From Crambe crambe (Eukaryota; Porifera; Demospongiae; Poecilosclerida; Crambeidae): a stretch of 64,000 nt of DNA. The position numbers and the translations under genes were made by a program. Below are positions 30,101 through 39,077 of this stretch, piece by piece. Below the pieces are notes generated by a model. That model made no database searches and was not told the origin of the DNA. It saw nothing but the letters and a program-made list of their open reading frames with translations. The DNA lies in contig OZ004589.1 of assembly GCA_963924555.1 (NCBI GenBank), positions 4,216,001-4,280,000 on the forward strand, read 5' to 3'. The stretch's first letter is position 1, and each line of letters starts with the position of its first letter.

Positions 30101-32105
30101 TAGTATGGGGTAAAGCTCTGAACAACAGTGCTACGGAAATTGTCGAGTTGAAGAAGCAATACTGGGGAGGATATTATGGGAGCTTCCGTGACCCATTTGG
30201 AGTGCAATGGGGGATTATGAAGTCTTGTGGCAAATAAAAGAACCTGGACCAATTTTTGTAAACGATTGTGATTTGAACCTAACTGAACTGATCATCTTTA
30301 ACCAACTTGATTGATAATTCATAGCTTGCCCTTTTGTGGCTGGCAGTTATGCATGATAATTTTGTGTCCCTCATAATGGTATGCCCAATCCTTAGCTTAC
30401 TTCCTGAACAAGGTCAACAAGTCTGCATGTCTCATTGATTCAAAGAAGCATCCAAGAAAATCACAGGCAGCAGGTAAAGGGAGGATCACAGGAACTGGAT
30501 TAGACAAAATAGCCACCAGTGAATAGAGCATTGGAGCATGACATAGTGCCAAGAGTATCTGCTACTAAGCTTATGCTGGGATAGTAGATCAAGTTATTAA
30601 GACACAAGGAAAATGTATGCAGCTCTAAGACCATGACATAATTATTGTAAGATAAAGTTATTCTATTTCAATGTGCACAAGATTTTGCCTTTTAGTGAGA
30701 TTGCCAGTGTTGTATTCCTAAATGAGAGTAATATACCCCACGTGAATTTTATATGCTGTATATATTTTGTAGTAGGTACGGCATATGAATTTAGCTGTTT
30801 TACTGGATTTCTGTGGCAGCTGACTTAGGCTATAAATGGTATATATAATGATAATTGTTAGTTGAATGCTGGTTTGGAAATTTTTTGGGCACATAGCTAT
30901 ATATGGACACCATTCGCATGGGGTAATAATGCCTTGGCACTCCAGTGCTGAGGCAAAAAAAAAGGAAGGAAAAAAAAAAAAAAAAAAAAAAAAGCAATTA
31001 AATTTCAAGGGGTCCCACCCTGATTCCACCGTGAGAGTACTAGCTATCAACTGCATACCTGAGATTTTTCACAATCTTGTCAAGTTCAGAAGCATTTATG
31101 TGACTGTTTATACCATCCAGATGATCATGGAGCATGGAATCTTGGCTAGATAAGAAATGAAGTGTTTGCTTTAATTATAAGCAGAATATAATGATACAAC
31201 ACTACAGAAATTATTACATAAACTCATTGGTGGATGACCTAGTGTTGCTAAATTTAGAGCATGGGCTTTCAATGGCAGTATTTGAAATTCTCAGCATGCA
31301 TATCACCATAAACTGACCTTTCGTCTGTCAAGCTACTAGAACTTAATCGTAAAGGAGTTTCTCTGTTATCCCTGGAACTAATGGTGCTCTGTGGTCGATT
31401 TTCACCAGTATTTTTCATGTCAGTACTGTTCACATACTCAATAAAGTGTACATGTTTCTCAGAGGAATCACACAAACCACCATGTATCTTCTCTAGATGA
31501 TTAATGAAGAATTTTATTTCCTTTATTAATCTCTCCCTAATAAAAGGAGGTTCTGGGAGTTGAGATGAAGTCATAAAATTTTCCTTACAAGCAAGAATAC
31601 CATTAGTATCTTCCCTCAACTGACGCCAAATCTCTAATAGGGTAGTGACCTGATAGAGAAACATATTAATGTCTTCTGATAACATTTCATTCACAAATTT
31701 TTATGAGTATAACCCCCCAGAACTGGAAACAGAATTGATACTCCACATAATTATGATCTTGACACAACTTTAGTAGTGCAACAGATATATGTAGTCCACA
31801 TGCACATAGTAGCATGATTATCTCTACTGCACCAGCACCTGGGGGCATTCAATTCGTTCTTAATCTAGTGAGTAATACAAACCACACTCCCTGATCCAAG
31901 GAATAGAAGTACAAGTTAGCTAGCTACAACTTACTTCATCGTGCAGATCAATTGTTTGCTCCACAAGAGAAAATCCCAAGATTCTTTTGACTTCTTCGAT
32001 CTCACCCTCTGGGCAGTGCTCTTTTATTAACTTCCAGGTCGTCTGTGCCGGCTCAAACACATCTAAAGACGCACACACACACTCCTCTAGCGCCTGCTCA
32101 CACAT
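27152..32105 (-). CDS. CCDC24: CCDC24-like coiled-coil protein
   Basis: Four minus-strand exons with matching phases encode 267 residues: 32105-31935, 31649-31318, 27794-27631 and 27288-27152. The human protein is about 307 residues. Conserved blocks in order are KLIKEHCPEGEIEEVKRILG (vertebrate LVEEHVPxxExREVKRILG), PPFIRERLIKEIKFFINHL, and then in exon 3 FRELLEQDCDRSRHDLQFLQ with ECLEEE. The exon 3-4 junction reads PSLKELREFGSHLEKEYL. The last exon ends PPLVPKPSTKR. Function in animals is poorly known. The intron between exons 2 and 3 (31317-27795, 3.5 kb) contains the whole VOC-domain gene on the other strand. Exon 2 can also be read through to a stop at 31269, giving a truncated form. The start lies 263 bp from a divergent gene. 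Confidence 0.85.
28255..30237 (+). CDS. Triple VOC/glyoxalase-like (PhnB-type) domain protein
   Basis: Two exons (28255-28718 and 29502-30237) encode 399 residues. Three PhnB-like VOC units lie in tandem at about 10-135, 143-265 and 275-397. Each has a PxI/PHxL opening strand, a central [LM]NGG turn (LSLNGGYLYI, MNGGIVYLAD, FNGGQLFLCD) and a closing E-W/F-W-G-x-x-[YF]-G with D-x-x-G-x-x-W. Such proteins resemble bacterial PhnB/UbiG-like VOC proteins; a substrate cannot be inferred. The usual metal ligands are not obvious in every unit. The intron (28719-29501) holds an AAT microsatellite. The second exon begins within the second domain and its first in-frame codon looks like a GTG start, so a single-exon reading would miss the N-terminus. 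It is nested in the CCDC24-like intron, antisense. Animal triple-domain versions are unusual to my knowledge. Confidence 0.88.
28918..28949 (+). repeat. AAT microsatellite
   Basis: About ten AAT units lie within the intron of the VOC-domain gene. Confidence 0.95.
30238..31260. other. 3' flank of the VOC gene inside the CCDC24-like intron; A-rich tract at 30955-30993
   Basis: The stretch contains an adenine run interrupted once by GGAAGG and ending in 24 uninterrupted adenines (30970-30993). No ORF or terminal repeats are recognised. The A run may be a retro-insertion tail or simple slippage. Confidence 0.45.
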
Positions 32106-32368
32106 GGCAACGGCACTTACTTAGCTTGGCACCAGTGCTAGTGTGCATTATTTGAGGTTAATAATAATATCCGGGCCCAGCATCCAGCATCAGCCACCGA
32201 GTTGTGGAGTGAATGTCTACGATTCTCTCCGCAGCAAATTGCTGTGGAAGAACCGGCGTGACATTTCTGCTTTCACTCGATTCTTCTAGACGGACTACTA
32301 CATTTAGTAGCAACTTTAGAGTGGATTCCACAAATCCTGGAGCATTGGATGCCTGAAAGTGCGAAGTC
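32106..32368. promoter_or_regulatory. Divergent (head-to-head) promoter region
   Basis: Only 263 bp separate the start codons of the minus-strand CCDC24-like gene and the plus-strand gene at 32369. Such spacing generally means a shared bidirectional promoter. No TATA box was seen. A minus-strand open frame covering this interval (32370-32158) is regarded as chance. Confidence 0.6.
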
Positions 32369-35300
32369 ATGGAGAGTCAGGCTATTATGCAGTGGTTAGA
32401 AAATGTGTCTACATCAGCTCCTTATCCAGAGGTAAGAGTAGGCTTAAACATTGTTTAGATCTAATTTTCCCCCATAAACTACTAATGATGACTACAAATA
32501 AATAAGTGGATAAATGTTATACAGGCAGAACTCTGATAAAAAGTGTTTTGGTGTGTCTTGTATAACAATTATAGATGAAATTAAGGTGATTCCAGCCTGG
32601 AGAAGATGCAATATTTCTTTTTTTTTGCCATTTTGTCATATGCAGGAGCATGACGGAGGGTTCCTTAACCCTGACAGCTACATAATCACCACTGGTGCTT
32701 CTTCCTTGGATCGCACTAACATTTCACAAGTAACAGCTGGTTTATGTACATTGGCACCAGAGTGCAGGCTGAGCAACACTGGCCTATTTAGTCTCCCCCC
32801 TCCATCCACATCTCAGTCATCAAAAGATATCCAACCTACCTCAAGTAATGTACATCAAGGGCAAGTTATCAAACTTGATTCAAATGGGCATGAAACCACT
32901 CATCTTCAGAATATATCAAATGAAGGCTTGTTTTCTTGTGTCAATCGAACTTCATCACCTTACGAGAAAGTGCTTAAAGGCTCTCCCTTGCCACTGCATG
33001 CCTCTGATAGAGAGATGACCTTGCCTAGCATTAATGTTGTTGGTACTCAGTCTCGCAGAAGACCACTGATCAAAAAGTCGATCTCCAGTGCTGTGGAATA
33101 CAAATTAAAAGGTTTAATACGATCTTCGACATCACCAACTCCCAATAGCAAATCTGGTCACAGATATCTATCTGAAGAAGATATGCCCAAGTCCACACCA
33201 GTATCACCTATCTTAAGCAAGAAGAAAGTTAAGGAGATTGACAAACCGTTGAGGTGTTATAGCCATGGTGATATGAGGCACATCGGCTACAGCAAGCCAC
33301 TGGATCTTTCCAGCAGTGGAGGAAGTGGGTCTCATCTGGCTGAGATTGGTGATTTCAGTGACATAGTAATGCCAGACTATGTGGATACCAGTCCAAAACT
33401 TTCTAATTCTGTTGATATACAAGCATCTAATGTTGCCCAATTTCAAGGAATCAGTGTTGCAGAGGAAATTAACAAAACTGGAGTTGAGACTGAAGCTTTT
33501 TTATTGCCTCCTCTTAAAGCTGACAAGACTAATATTGTTAACCAATCTAAAGGTGAGAAGAAAGGATCTGAGAGTCATGAAGAGGAGTTGTTGGAGATAC
33601 TGAAAAAGTGGTACTATCAGGGTTTTGGGGAGAAGGGTGACCTTATTCGAGCAATGAGGTTGACAGGACATAGAAAGTCAGTGGACAGGTTGGTATTATT
33701 AGATATACCTACATCAAGGCCTACAAAGTGAATAGTATTCAATATCTGGGCAGTCCACACTCCAAGCCAAAGAATTCTTTTGACAGCTATTGTGTGACCT
33801 TTAGCCACATAATATGACATCTTATCATTACAGGCTACTTCTAGAAGGAAGTGAAGCTCTGGGACAAGAGAGTGCTGAAGAGGTACATGCTCTGTATACA
33901 CACATATATAGCCTTTAGCCACCCATTAGTATAGTGGTATCCTTATACTAATAGTTAGACCGGTGGTAGTATGCATGCATGCATAATCAGGGTTTCATAC
34001 AGGTGGATCTGTACATTGTATTGATGACCACGTGGCCTAACAGCCACAGCAAGGGGGAGGGATGTGCCCCTTCCCATGCAGAGCTGAAAAGAAAATTTTA
34101 TTTTCGTATCATACTATTGTTTTGCTTACATGATTTTGAAATTTCTTTGGTGGGGGGGGGGGGGGGGGGGGGGGGTAGGGCCAGGGCTAATAATTATGCT
34201 GGCATAATAATAGGGGTTCACTGGAATAGTAGCATAATAGGCAGAATAATTGGCTGCAGTCATTATTATAGCTACTAGCTAGTGAATTTTTTTCCATCCT
34301 TTTGGGATCAGCAAAACTGTTTACAAAATTACATCTTAAGGGTGGTGGCACATAGCAACGCACGTGCTAACAATAGTCTTTCTTACATAACTCCGAAATT
34401 ACTATAGCTATGGACTTCAAATTGGACAGAGTTATAAGGTAGTATATCACTAATACACACTAAAAGTGATGGAAAAAGGTTAATTTGTACAGGTGCTATG
34501 AGTTTTTTTACTCTTTAGAGATAAAAGCATTGTTTCTCACTGACCGCTGGAATTAAGTGGCTGATTTTTGGCCTAGAGCTTCTTAGTAGCCCTCTCTACA
34601 AAATTACAGAAGGATTCGTTGGTATCTACTTTACTTTTTGAGTTCCCAAAAGTGAGCTTTTAAGTTCCTGGGCTAAATTGAAAAGTAAAATAGATATCAA
34701 CAAACCCTTCATTAATTTTTTAGAGAGTGGTGCTAGAAAGCTACAAACCAAAAATCAGCCAGTGAAGTTTGGTGGTTGGTGAGAAGTAATGCTTTTTAGT
34801 TTGAATTTGAAAACTGTTCATAGCACCTGTAGAATTTGACCTTGCTTCTTCATTTTTTGTATGTGTAGTATTACTAAGCTGCTTTATAGCCATGTGGAGT
34901 TTTAAAGTCTATGGTGCAAGTAGTTTTGGAGATATGACCCCTTAGCAACCATGCGTGGGCGAGATGTGCCACCACCCTTAAATGCTATGACGTACTCTTC
35001 CAGGACTGTTGAGAGTTATAGTCTACTGTGAAAAGAATAATGGGTCTGCTGGAGGAGCACTGCAGAATAGAATAATAGGCCAAAAAGAGCATTTTAGCTG
35101 GGGGGAGGGGTTTGGAGTGGGGAAGTCCCAGTCCCAGGTTTCCTACCCCCTCTATGAAACCCTACATATACATACATACATACATACATAGTTGTTTGTT
35201 GTTATTTTTTGTTTTGTTTATTTTTATGTACACGAAACAATAGATTAAAGTAGCTGATGCCAAATCTAATCCCTTGTCCTGTCACCATGGTGTTCTGAGA

Positions 35301-36401
35301 AAGCAGAAGAAGATGGAGCGGAGTCCTTCACCAGATGCAGTACCCATTAGTAAAATTCTGTCTGCACCAACTGCAATGTCTACTTTACTGGACCGTGCCC
35401 AGACATTTACTTATGATACAAGTGATGAAGTTGATGTACAACCATCCTTGCAACCAAAATTCTTGTCAAAAAAGTAATTGTGTTAATCATTATGCTATGG
35501 CTATGTGATATTTGGTAAAGTAGTCCCTTCCCCTTTCTTTTTTATGATTTGATCAAGCTTATGGTACTGGTGGTAAACAGGCAAATTTCATTTGTGGATT
35601 TTCTTGTTCAAAAAGTATAAGTGCCTTGCAATAGTAAAGAAGCAGATGGCTTAAAGCTAGAAGGCTGTATCTTTAAAATAATTTTTCTAGACCAAAGGCA
35701 GTGTTTGGTGCTAATATCCTTTTCAAGGGATGAGGTAGTGCTGTACTTTTCAAAAGGCCCTATTCAAGTAGTGAGGTAGTCTTCAGAGGATCTGTTTTGA
35801 AAATTTTAATCTACCCATTAATTGAGCATCCGACTACAGAAAATAGCTCTCTCCAGAAACCATGCAAACCACAAGTGGGGACATTTATAAAGATGACCTA
35901 GAGAATGTCAAATCAAATTTTAGTTTGGTGGTGCTCCTTAAGCCCTAGCCCTAGCCCTTCTGTCTCTTTGGTGGTGCTCCTTAAGACTTCTGTCATGTTG
36001 ACTAAAATGTCCCCCTGCCTCCCTAACAAATTAAGTGAACTTAATGATTTGTTTTCATTTTTTAAAGGAATCCTTCTCAGCAGTCTTCCTCTTCGATAGG
36101 CACCAGAAGTCCATTCAATCGAAGTGGGAGTATTACCTCACAGATTACCCACATATCTGCTCCTGGAGGCATGAGAAGGAAAGGAAGCCTAAAGGTCCCC
36201 ATTATCGAAGAAAGAAGTGGGAGTAATCCCATCCATCCTATGTACAGAAATCCGGCTAAGCTACAGGGTCACTCTTTGCCATTTAAAAAGCAAGAAAAGG
36301 GAAGCAGAGACTTGAGCAAACGATTCCTTTTTTCAGAGGCGGTCTCATTGCCACAAAAACCGATTTTGCTAGAAGAACCATCCAAGTTGGAAGAGGACTA
36401 A
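32369..36401 (+). CDS. Unrecognised Ser/Pro-rich, largely disordered protein
   Basis: Five exons with consistent phases encode 572 residues: 32369-32431, 32646-33688, 33834-33882, 35244-35473 and 36068-36401. The N-terminus MESQAIMQWLENVSTSAPYP comes from a short first exon. Exon 2 is a long low-complexity segment with basic SP/TP-type sites (RSSTSPTPNSKS, KSTPVSPILSKKK). The only likely folded part is at ~335-365 (LLEILKKWYYQGFGEKGDL, then RAMRLTGHRKSVDR), a predicted helical module. The C-terminus is again basic and Ser-rich and ends KPILLEEPSKLEED. The SP/TP sites suggest phosphorylation by proline-directed kinases. It is divergent from the CCDC24-like gene, so co-expression is possible. 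The TTAA foldback element lies in intron 3. I cannot name the family. Confidence 0.75.
34152..34175 (+). repeat. 24-nt G homopolymer
   Basis: A run of guanines in intron 3 of the unrecognised gene. It could form a G-quadruplex in the transcript. Its length in the assembly should be treated with caution. Confidence 0.9.
34340..34977. mobile_element. 638-bp TTAA foldback element (piggyBac- or Kolobok-like MITE)
   Basis: TTAA at 34336-34339 and 34978-34981 flanks ends GGGTGGTGGCACATAGCAAC and GATGTGCCACCACCC. The whole element is a long inverted repeat: for example TGGCTGATTTTTGGCCTAGA near 34558 is mirrored by AAACCAAAAATCAGCCAG near 34744, and arms of ~300 bp flank a small centre. TTAA specificity is shared by piggyBac and Kolobok elements; a GGG start leaves the choice open. 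No ORF. It is inserted in an intron. Confidence 0.85.
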
Positions 36402-36736
36402 TAATATTTCCATCAGGACTTTGACTCAGCTGTGCAGAAACAATTTTTTTTTTTTACAAATCTTAATGAACAGTTTCAGCTAACACTATGAAATTAATCA
36501 CAGCATTCATTATTCCAATCTCAATCAGATTTTAATTGAGGATTTGACACCCAATATAACCACATAAGAGAGCCTGGCACATCACACGTAATTTTGATCA
36601 AGGCATTAATTTTATTCAGAAAAAAATTCAGCGATAGCAAAACAAAAATTCAGCAATACAGTCACTAGCTAGTGATAATGTTTCGATAAGGCTAAAGTTT
36701 CACTGTTTTTTATTTTTTCTTCTTTCCTTTCGTCCT
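36402..36736. other. Convergent 3' interval
   Basis: The interval lies between the stop codon of the plus-strand unknown gene and the stop codon of the minus-strand PB1 gene. It contains a T run near 36446 and no recognisable gene; it presumably holds both 3' UTRs. Confidence 0.5.
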
Positions 36737-37489
36737 TTAGGAAGTGGAAGTGGCTGAAGTGGAAGTGGCTGCAGTGGGGTTGCAAGATTTACAATCCTCA
36801 TCCTGGGCTTTTGGAGACCAAGTGATGTGATAGCCGACTGGGCCCATGATTCTTGTTTGTCCAAATGGACCATCAATAATTGTGGGTTCTCGTGATCCAA
36901 AGGTCTTGATTTGTATGTTGCGGCATGCTGGACAGCCAGGAGTTGAGCCTGATAGAGAGAGTTCAGAATCTTTCTTCGACTTCACTTCTTCTTCACTTTG
37001 TTTTTGTTGTTCCTCTTCCATCTTTTCAACCTCACCTTCTTTATTCGCTAAGGTAGGTGCAGACCCAAAGAGAGAAGGAGTGAGACCCTGCAAAGCTCCA
37101 ACAAAGTTGTCAAGATCTCTCTGTGCTTCTTGCATCTGCCTGTTGTAACCAGCCCAGCTCATTCCAAATGGCCACATAAATGGCTCCATCATATGATCCA
37201 TTACAGGCATCCTTTTACTTGGTGGACGTCTTCCACTGTGGCAGATATGCAGCTTCCAAACATAGTCCCCAGGAAGCTCCTTAAGAGCTTCTTGAAACTC
37301 TTCATTAGAGGAGAGAGTAATCAAATCTCCATCAGCATCACGGTACTGAAGAATAAGGTCGGAAGTCTCCTTCACAGCTTCAGGAAAAAGAGCTGCTATT
37401 TTGTCCTTGAGCTGATCAAAGGTGAGCTGTTCAGGGGTCACCTGGAACTTACGGGTGTGTACACCATCAGTAACTTTGAAATACACCAT
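36737..37489 (-). CDS. PB1-domain protein (p62/NBR1-like PB1), intronless
   Basis: A single exon encodes 250 residues. Residues 1-80 form a PB1 domain: basic strand (TRKFQV), helix ending KIAALFPEA, and a full acidic OPCA motif YRDADGDLITLSSNEEFQEA at 49-68. This resembles the PB1 domains of p62/SQSTM1 and NBR1, which polymerise through basic-acidic contacts. After it come a linker rich in Met/Trp, a KEGEVEKMEEEQQKQSEEE charged helix (~150-175) and a conserved-looking CPAC then SREPTIIDGPFGQTRIMGPV segment. There is no ZZ or UBA domain, so it is not a canonical p62. The C-terminus is a low-complexity TSTSATSTS tail. Two heat-shock-element-like palindromes and an NRF1-like site lie 88-147 bp upstream of the ATG. 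The biological role is unknown. Confidence 0.85.
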   Translation of the reverse strand: MVYFKVTDGVHTRKFQVTPEQLTFDQLKDKIAALFPEAVKETSDLILQYRDADGDLITLSSNEEFQEALKELPGDYVWKLHICHSGRRPPSKRMPVMDHMMEPFMWPFGMSWAGYNRQMQEAQRDLDNFVGALQGLTPSLFGSAPTLANKEGEVEKMEEEQQKQSEEEVKSKKDSELSLSGSTPGCPACRNIQIKTFGSREPTIIDGPFGQTRIMGPVGYHITWSPKAQDEDCKSCNPTAATSTSATSTS

Positions 37490-37576
37490 TGTGGATGTCG
37501 CTTGGAGTCACAAATTATTTGCTTACTCTAGACGAAATAATGATAATGCTGCTTTATATAATGGTGCATGCAAAGC

Positions 37577-37636
37577 TTCTAGAATTGACACTAATACGCA
37601 TGCGCAATTTCTAGAAGGTCGATATGCGCATGCGCA
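37577..37636 (-). promoter_or_regulatory. Promoter cluster: two TTCTAGAA heat-shock-like elements and one NRF1-like site
   Basis: TTCTAGAA occurs at 37577-37584 and 37609-37616; each has the inverted TTCnnGAA pair of a heat-shock element. TGCGCATGCGCA at 37625-37636 is a perfect NRF1-type palindrome, with a related CGCATGCGCA at 37598-37607. All lie upstream of the minus-strand PB1 gene. Heat induction is inferred from the motifs only. Confidence 0.5.
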
Positions 37637-37860
37637 CATCGTACAATTTGTGCACTGTGTACCCGGTGTACCCCTTAATATGATCCAAAGTTCGTGTCAA
37701 AGTACAAACACGTCATTGATAGCTATCATAAACACTGCATATAATTATGTATACATACTCAACATTCCCTTCAAACGCTCCACCAAAAAAGGTAGTAATG
37801 AGTAGCATGATTTGGTTAAGGTTGTTTGCTTGCTTTGGTCAAGGTATTGCTCTAACCAGT

Positions 37861-38688
37861 GTAGAGTAAGTGATCAATCATCAGACGGATCAATTACCAG
37901 ACACTTTTTCTGGCATCTGGTTTATACCAGTACCTATGATTTAGGTATCAAAAGATAGCCCATTGAAAACTGATTCAGAATCCTGACTTTCAGTCATGGC
38001 TGTTAATTCATATAGATTTTATACATCATTAAAGCAGGTGTCTGAAAAAATCAATAATCAAAAAAAATTATCATATTTCAGACGGCTACCAATTTACGGC
38101 AGAGTTTTCTAGGTATGATTGTCAAAATTGGAAGACAGGAAGTTCTATCCTTCCCCTATCTGTGTCTCCATTTATAGAAGTCAAGCTTCAAATACCAAAC
38201 CTGAACTTAAGGCACTTTTAGGTAATCAATATTCAGACAGCAAAAAAATGGGTTAATTAGTAATTTGACCCTTCACACTGAATATAAGCCAGATTCAACA
38301 CCACCAGTGGAATCAGCATCTCCTTTTTGCCTATTGTGACAATTTTCGTAACTAAACTATGAACAGTTATGACATTAGCTATGAATAATTGTTCACATTT
38401 TCTCAATTTTTATAATGGCTATTGAGAGCTACACCTACGGATCACAAAAAACAAGCAATAATGACAGTAACAATATTTTTGGGACTTGAAACTTTGGTTA
38501 TATCACATTCAGAAGGTGCTGATTCCGCTGTGTTCAGTCTGGCTTATATTCAGTGTGAAGGGTCAAATTAACTAACCCATTTTTTGCTGTCTAAAAATTG
38601 ATTACCTAAAATTGCCTTTAAGTTCAGGTGACTTCTATAAATGGAGATACAGACAGGGGAAGGATAAATGATTGATCACTTACTCTAC
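37861..38688. mobile_element. Foldback element with one interrupted arm
   Basis: The ends GTAGAGTAAGTGATCAATCA and TGATTGATCACTTACTCTAC are exact inverses. Inner arms pair TTTGACCCTTCACACTGAAT (38267) with ATTCAGTGTGAAGGGTCAAA (38549) and TCCATTTATAGAAGTCA (38168) with TGACTTCTATAAATGGA (38630). The left arm carries about 265 extra bases (37881-38145) absent from the right arm, so an insertion followed element formation, or a deletion occurred on the right. No target duplication identified and no coding sequence. Confidence 0.75.
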
Positions 38689-38818
38689 TTTTTATACTTT
38701 CGACTAACTATGCAAAATTAACCACATAGCTAGCTATTAGGCTATACAAAAATCCTCCCCCAGATTTGATTAGTAAGCTCTAAAAAATTTTCTGGGGTTT
38801 TGAATGCAAGGCATAACC

Positions 38819-38864
38819 TAGTCTCGCGAGCCAGCCGTATTTTTCAGGCTGGCTCGCGAGACTA
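38819..38864. repeat. Perfect 18-bp stem hairpin
   Basis: TAGTCTCGCGAGCCAGCC and GGCTGGCTCGCGAGACTA are separated by ten bases. Related GAGACTA-type ends appear near 53540 and 63335, suggesting it marks a repeat terminus. It lies ~210 bp upstream of the small mitochondrial-protein gene. Confidence 0.85.
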
Positions 38865-39077
38865 ACTTGTACATTGTGCTTGTCACAACTTGCATGCTAC
38901 AGAATATGAAACAGGGAACTTTCCAGCCTCCTAATGGAATGGGGTCTGGCTTGCTTTGCCACAAACCGCGGGAGAAAAGGGTCGGCACGATTCTAACCTG
39001 CATTGTATTTGCCTAGCTAGCTAGTCTTGCGTAGCCGACCCTTTACCAGGCTAAGCTAGCATACCATCCTAGATCCT

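Noticed and set aside
30718-31153. Opposed ORFs of ~95-112 codons around an A run
   Set aside because: They are generated by the poly-A/poly-T tract and AT-rich sequence; no domain.
32158-32370. Minus-strand 70-codon ORF between the divergent genes
   Set aside because: It overlaps the start of the plus-strand gene and the promoter; no splice or family support.
37130-37805. Plus-strand ORFs of 127-133 codons across the PB1 gene and its promoter
   Set aside because: They are antisense shadows of the PB1 coding exon that run out into the promoter.
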